15,608 nt of DNA from contig CAJUHQ010000085.1 of assembly GCA_910586095.1 (NCBI GenBank), positions 1 through 15,608 of the forward strand, read 5' to 3'. Positions 12,380 to 15,608 of the stretch are shown piece after piece. The position numbers and the translations under genes were made by a program. The stretch's first letter is position 1, and every line of letters begins with the position of its first letter. The notes below the pieces were generated by a model, which saw only the letters and a program-made list of their open reading frames with translations, had not been told where the DNA came from and searched no databases. The DNA comes from an uncultured Lachnospiraceae bacterium. Its GTDB lineage: Bacteria > Bacillota > Clostridia > Lachnospirales > Lachnospiraceae.

Positions 12380-15300
12380 TTATCTAATCCTACTCTGCTG
12401 ATCGGCATAATTACGAAGCCCTCGAACCTCATTATTAATTTGAGTTTTTACCTCTCTCATAACTTCATAACTTGTCACCCCTGGGCAAGTGATATGTATA
12501 TCACCCACATTAACACTTGGCTGAACATTTTTAGTATTGTTGATCACACTGCTGTTATTTGTTATCTGGTTAGCCATCTGTTCCATCTGCTTCTGATGGT
12601 CATAGAATGAATTAGGTGTCAGCTTCTCCACCTTTTGGTCAATGCTATTAAAGTAAGCATCAAATTTCTGAAGCATGTCATACATTTTGTCACCAGGCTG
12701 TAAGGGGCTTGATATTTCTCCGTTTGGTCTTATAATTGTTCCGTCTGATTTTATTTCTACCCCATTCGGTTTTATCACTGTTCCATCAGATTTTATTGTA
12801 TCTCCATTTGGTTGTACCAAATCAGTACCTGCAACTGTACCGCTATTCCCATCTGACTGTGGCTTTCTGTTCATAATTTCTCTGGTCTGTTCTTCATTAT
12901 AAACAGTAGTGCCTTTTGGAAGATCACTTATGACAGGTTCTGTTGTAATTTCGTAGTTTCCATCAGGATATACGGTAAGTTCAGGCTGTCCATATTCACT
13001 CCGCAAGGCATTCTTTTCGTCATGTGCTAGACCATCATTACCGTTTGCAAATGCTTTGCCTGTTGTTCCATCTGCAAATGTTTTGCCCATGTTACTGTGA
13101 GAGGTTTTATCTCCTGTAGTTTCATAATGAATTGTAATGACCTTTTCAATATCCGTATCAGCAGTTTCATTGAATGTATTCATTTCTTCTGTAGCTGACT
13201 GAATAGCTGGTATCACTTCATTTGTCAACTTATCAGTATGTTGGTCAAATGAATTCATTGCTGTCTCAGTTTCTCTTACTATAGCATTTTCTAATGAGTC
13301 TCCTGTAGATGGAGCAGGTGAACTTTCGGTAGCAGGTTGATTAGTAGAAGAGGTCGTATCTTGTACATTTCCAATTCCTACAGCATTAGCAGCAATATTC
13401 AATGCATCTGTCATTCCATTTACTGATTCCTCTACACCCTGGAATTGACTTTGCAATGGAGATAAATCAACACCATATAAGGAAGCAATTTGCTGTGTCA
13501 TGTTTCCTATATAACCTTGACTTTCCATATCAATATCAGAAAGTGTATTGATATAGTTGTTCTTCCATTGTGTAAGTAGATCATCATCATTTCCAGTGAG
13601 GATTTTGGTAATGGAACTTGTACCAAATTCACCAGTGAGCAAAGAGAGATCTTTTGCATACTCTTGTTGATCTATAACTTCCTGCCATTTGTTCTTAATC
13701 TTTTCAAGTGCATCAATCTGATTATCAGCGGCCTTGTTGATTTGGTCTATAAGATCATTGTATTTGTCGATTTCATCATCAAGTGCATCAATCTGATCTT
13801 GTATGGATTGTTTTTGAATTTCTAGTTTAGCATCATCTACATCTTTTTGAGCATCTCTAATAGCTTGTGGGTCATTGGTGTAGATCATTCCTTTGTCTTC
13901 GGTATAAACTAACTTTGTCCTTTGGTTTTCAGCCTTAGCTAAAGCAGCCTGTGCTTTTTGCAGATTAAATATCTGTTCTTCCCTTTTTGCTTTATCCTCT
14001 AAAGCATCCAATTCATCTTCTAATGGTTTCTTTCTATCCTCTAGTAGATCAATCTGCTTTTTCAGCCTGTTTTCCTGTTCTTCTGCATCATCACGAACAT
14101 TGTCGATCTCTCTGTCAAGAAGAGAGGCAGCAGCTCCAGCAACATCATTTAGGTATCCTTTTTCTTCATCTAAATATTCCAATACAGCTTCATGATATTG
14201 TTGTGCATACTCTTCTAAATTACCATAGAATAGTTCATAGGCATTTTTCAAACCTTCTAAGTATTGCTTTTGAGTAATAGAATCACTGTCAAGTCTTTCT
14301 TTAAGATTATCAGTCTGTAACTCATATGCACTGACATATAGATCTTTCATGTCCGTTTTTAGTTCTTTAATAGCATCTGAAGCATTTTGGGCTTTATCAT
14401 ACCATTTTTGATATGCATCTATCTGCTCTTGAAGTTTCTCATCTGTAATTTCTTCTATATTAATAGCGCCACTTTGCACAAGAGTCTTATAATCATCACT
14501 AAGTCCAATGGAATCAGCTTTACGCATATATTCGGCATAAGCTTGTTGTTGTAAATCAATCTCTTCGCTGACTTTTCCAATCTCTTTTGCAAGTGCTTCA
14601 TTCTTTTGTGAAAATGTTGAGTAAACGGAGTTGACAACATCATCAAGAGTTTTAACTTGCTTTTTAACGTTTTCAATCGCTTGTTCTATCCAGTCAAATT
14701 CTTTTGTGGTGTCTTTTTCTTTCTTTTCTTTTGATTTGCTAGAAGATTTAGGTGTGCTTATAAAATCAAGATCTACTTTCTTGACACCATTGTTGACCTT
14801 TGCCATCAATTCGTTTATAGCTGTATCAACATCTGTACGTCCACTTGCAAGATCATTCGCAATAGCAGTAGCAAGCGCTGCACTAGTTGTATCTCCATAA
14901 GCCTTTGCAAGATTTTTGAGTTGTTCTATCTTTTGTTCTGCACTAAGAGAATTTTGACCAAATGCGATCTCTGCGGCTGTAAGGTTGTAGATCTCTTGTC
15001 TTGTAAGGTTAGCGGCTTCACCCTCATTTAAGATTGCTATAAAGTTATTTTCTTCGGCATTTGCCAAATCATATGTTGCTAGTATTGCGTGTGCTTTAGC
15101 TTCCTTTAATGCATATAGAGCAACTTCCTCTGCATTGGTTACGCCTAGAGATTCCAATAGTTGTTCAACTAATTTGACCGTTTCTTCACTCATTCCTTCT
15201 GTTGCTGACGTGGCATAGAAGATAGAAGTAGCAAGGTCATCAAATGCTTGTTGAGCTTGTTCTTCAGTAGTATTTGCATCTGTCAATATTTTAGAGAAGT

Positions 15301-15608
15301 CGTCAAAAGCTCCCATATCAATATTGAGATTTAGTCCCTTTGTATCATTTAGTTCTTCAATAGTGGAGCGCAGATCTTCTAACATTGGGATGTCTACTGC
15401 ATCTAAGTCAAACCCATCTGTAGTGAAGATATCCTGATATGCTGAACCAATCTTGTCAAATGCTGGTTTTAGACGGATATTGAGCTGATCTACCATTTCA
15501 TTTACAGCAAGAAACGGGGTAGATGTATCTATACTGTCATTGACAACATTTGCCTGTTCATCAGCTAAAGCCACTATTTCATTATAAAATTCTTTGACTG
15601 CATTAGAA
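12380..15608 (-). CDS. Phage tail tape-measure-like protein, N terminus outside window
   Basis: The frame is open through the right edge, giving about 1,075 visible C-terminal residues; a GTG at 15574 is merely internal. The protein is Gln/Lys/Glu/Asp-rich and mostly helical, with long coiled coils at about 310-345 and 490-650 (for example QENRLKKQIDLLEDRKK and KSIQDQIDALDDEIDKYNDL). A Ser/Thr/Pro/Gln-rich linker lies at about 750-775. Next come a segment with LPKGTTVYNEEQTREIM, a PNG/SDG tandem repeat, and the C-terminal VNVGDIHITCPGVTS...NYADQQSRIR, an ending I associate with tape-measure proteins of clostridial siphophages. Such proteins set tail length and assist DNA delivery. No membrane segment is seen in the visible part. 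Confidence 0.82.
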   Translation of the reverse strand, partial: SNAVKEFYNEIVALADEQANVVNDSIDTSTPFLAVNEMVDQLNIRLKPAFDKIGSAYQDIFTTDGFDLDAVDIPMLEDLRSTIEELNDTKGLNLNIDMGAFDDFSKILTDANTTEEQAQQAFDDLATSIFYATSATEGMSEETVKLVEQLLESLGVTNAEEVALYALKEAKAHAILATYDLANAEENNFIAILNEGEAANLTRQEIYNLTAAEIAFGQNSLSAEQKIEQLKNLAKAYGDTTSAALATAIANDLASGRTDVDTAINELMAKVNNGVKKVDLDFISTPKSSSKSKEKKEKDTTKEFDWIEQAIENVKKQVKTLDDVVNSVYSTFSQKNEALAKEIGKVSEEIDLQQQAYAEYMRKADSIGLSDDYKTLVQSGAINIEEITDEKLQEQIDAYQKWYDKAQNASDAIKELKTDMKDLYVSAYELQTDNLKERLDSDSITQKQYLEGLKNAYELFYGNLEEYAQQYHEAVLEYLDEEKGYLNDVAGAAASLLDREIDNVRDDAEEQENRLKKQIDLLEDRKKPLEDELDALEDKAKREEQIFNLQKAQAALAKAENQRTKLVYTEDKGMIYTNDPQAIRDAQKDVDDAKLEIQKQSIQDQIDALDDEIDKYNDLIDQINKAADNQIDALEKIKNKWQEVIDQQEYAKDLSLLTGEFGTSSITKILTGNDDDLLTQWKNNYINTLSDIDMESQGYIGNMTQQIASLYGVDLSPLQSQFQGVEESVNGMTDALNIAANAVGIGNVQDTTSSTNQPATESSPAPSTGDSLENAIVRETETAMNSFDQHTDKLTNEVIPAIQSATEEMNTFNETADTDIEKVITIHYETTGDKTSHSNMGKTFADGTTGKAFANGNDGLAHDEKNALRSEYGQPELTVYPDGNYEITTEPVISDLPKGTTVYNEEQTREIMNRKPQSDGNSGTVAGTDLVQPNGDTIKSDGTVIKPNGVEIKSDGTIIRPNGEISSPLQPGDKMYDMLQKFDAYFNSIDQKVEKLTPNSFYDHQKQMEQMANQITNNSSVINNTKNVQPSVNVGDIHITCPGVTSYEVMREVKTQINNEVRGLRNYADQQSRIR
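12713..12814 (-). repeat. Coding tandem repeat (14-residue PNG/SDG unit) in tape-measure gene
   Basis: The encoded units are QPNGDTIKSDGTVI, KPNGVEIKSDGTII and the partial RPNGEI, each complete unit 42 bases. They form a short repetitive, probably extended or beta-type, spacer near the C terminus, after the helical region. Confidence 0.8.

Larger units (their letters stand above)
10250..15608. mobile_element. Left part of a phage-derived integrative element (continues past window)
   Basis: All genes are on the minus strand: tape measure (partial), a small phage protein, xis and int. The integrase is outermost, and its 3' end marks the element end. Genes here differ in kind from the metabolic genes to the left. 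The right end and second attachment site lie outside the window, so the exact boundary is not determined. No tRNA target is visible. Confidence 0.75.

Noticed and set aside
15572..15574. GTG as the start of the tape-measure protein
   Set aside because: The frame stays open to the window edge, no Shine-Dalgarno sequence precedes the GTG, and tape-measure proteins normally have a longer N-terminal part.

Overview
The window looks like a chromosome segment of a low-GC, strictly anaerobic Firmicute, most likely a Lachnospiraceae-type gut clostridium. The evidence is the AT-rich intergenic DNA, the strong AGGAGG-type ribosome binding sites, a MecA adaptor, a DUF1858 redox-disulfide protein, pyruvate formate-lyase (PFL) chemistry, a Bce-type peptide-antibiotic ABC transporter, and a Tn916-family integrase. 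No database search was possible, so the taxon is an inference.

Layout. 1-119 holds the first copy of a structured ~120-bp dispersed repeat. mecA follows on the plus strand and ends at a strong bidirectional terminator, next to two exact 44-bp hairpin repeats. On the minus strand lie a secreted protein of unknown function and a small CxxC (DUF1858) protein. From a clear promoter near 2854-2883, the plus strand then carries a three-gene fermentation cluster: a 680-residue PFL catalytic core, a 69-residue cysteine-bearing protein, and an 80-residue glycyl-radical domain. A minus-strand nitroreductase follows. Next is a gene-free stretch of about 650 bp (6428-7072) with a Rex-like palindrome and the second copy of the ~120-bp repeat. 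A bceAB-like ABC transporter operon follows on the minus strand, with a BceR-type operator upstream. From roughly 10.2 kb to the right edge is a phage-derived integrative element, all on the minus strand: integrase, excisionase, a small conserved phage protein, and a tail tape-measure protein running off the edge.

Most notable content. The PFL is naturally split. The barrel with the Cys-Cys pair (residues 406-407) ends just before the place where the glycyl-radical domain should begin. That domain (RVSGYAV, radical Gly55) is a separate gene with its own ribosome binding site. The lengths 680 + 80 add up to a normal PFL (~760 residues), so this looks like a two-subunit enzyme and not a broken gene. 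Between the two lies a gene whose N-terminal half resembles the start of the radical domain but whose glycine loop is replaced by a CxxC...C tail. It could be a docking competitor, radical quencher, redox sensor or assembly factor, all of which is inference. A long intercistronic hairpin separates the core gene from the two small genes and could set different expression levels. No activase gene (pflA) is in the window.

Other points. The Bce transporter has an exact TNACA-N4-TGTAA operator, but its two-component system is not beside it. The phage-derived element sits where bceRS would usually be. The tape-measure gene lies almost directly against the int/xis module, with no baseplate, lysis or repressor genes between, so the element is either rearranged or degraded, or of an unusual type.
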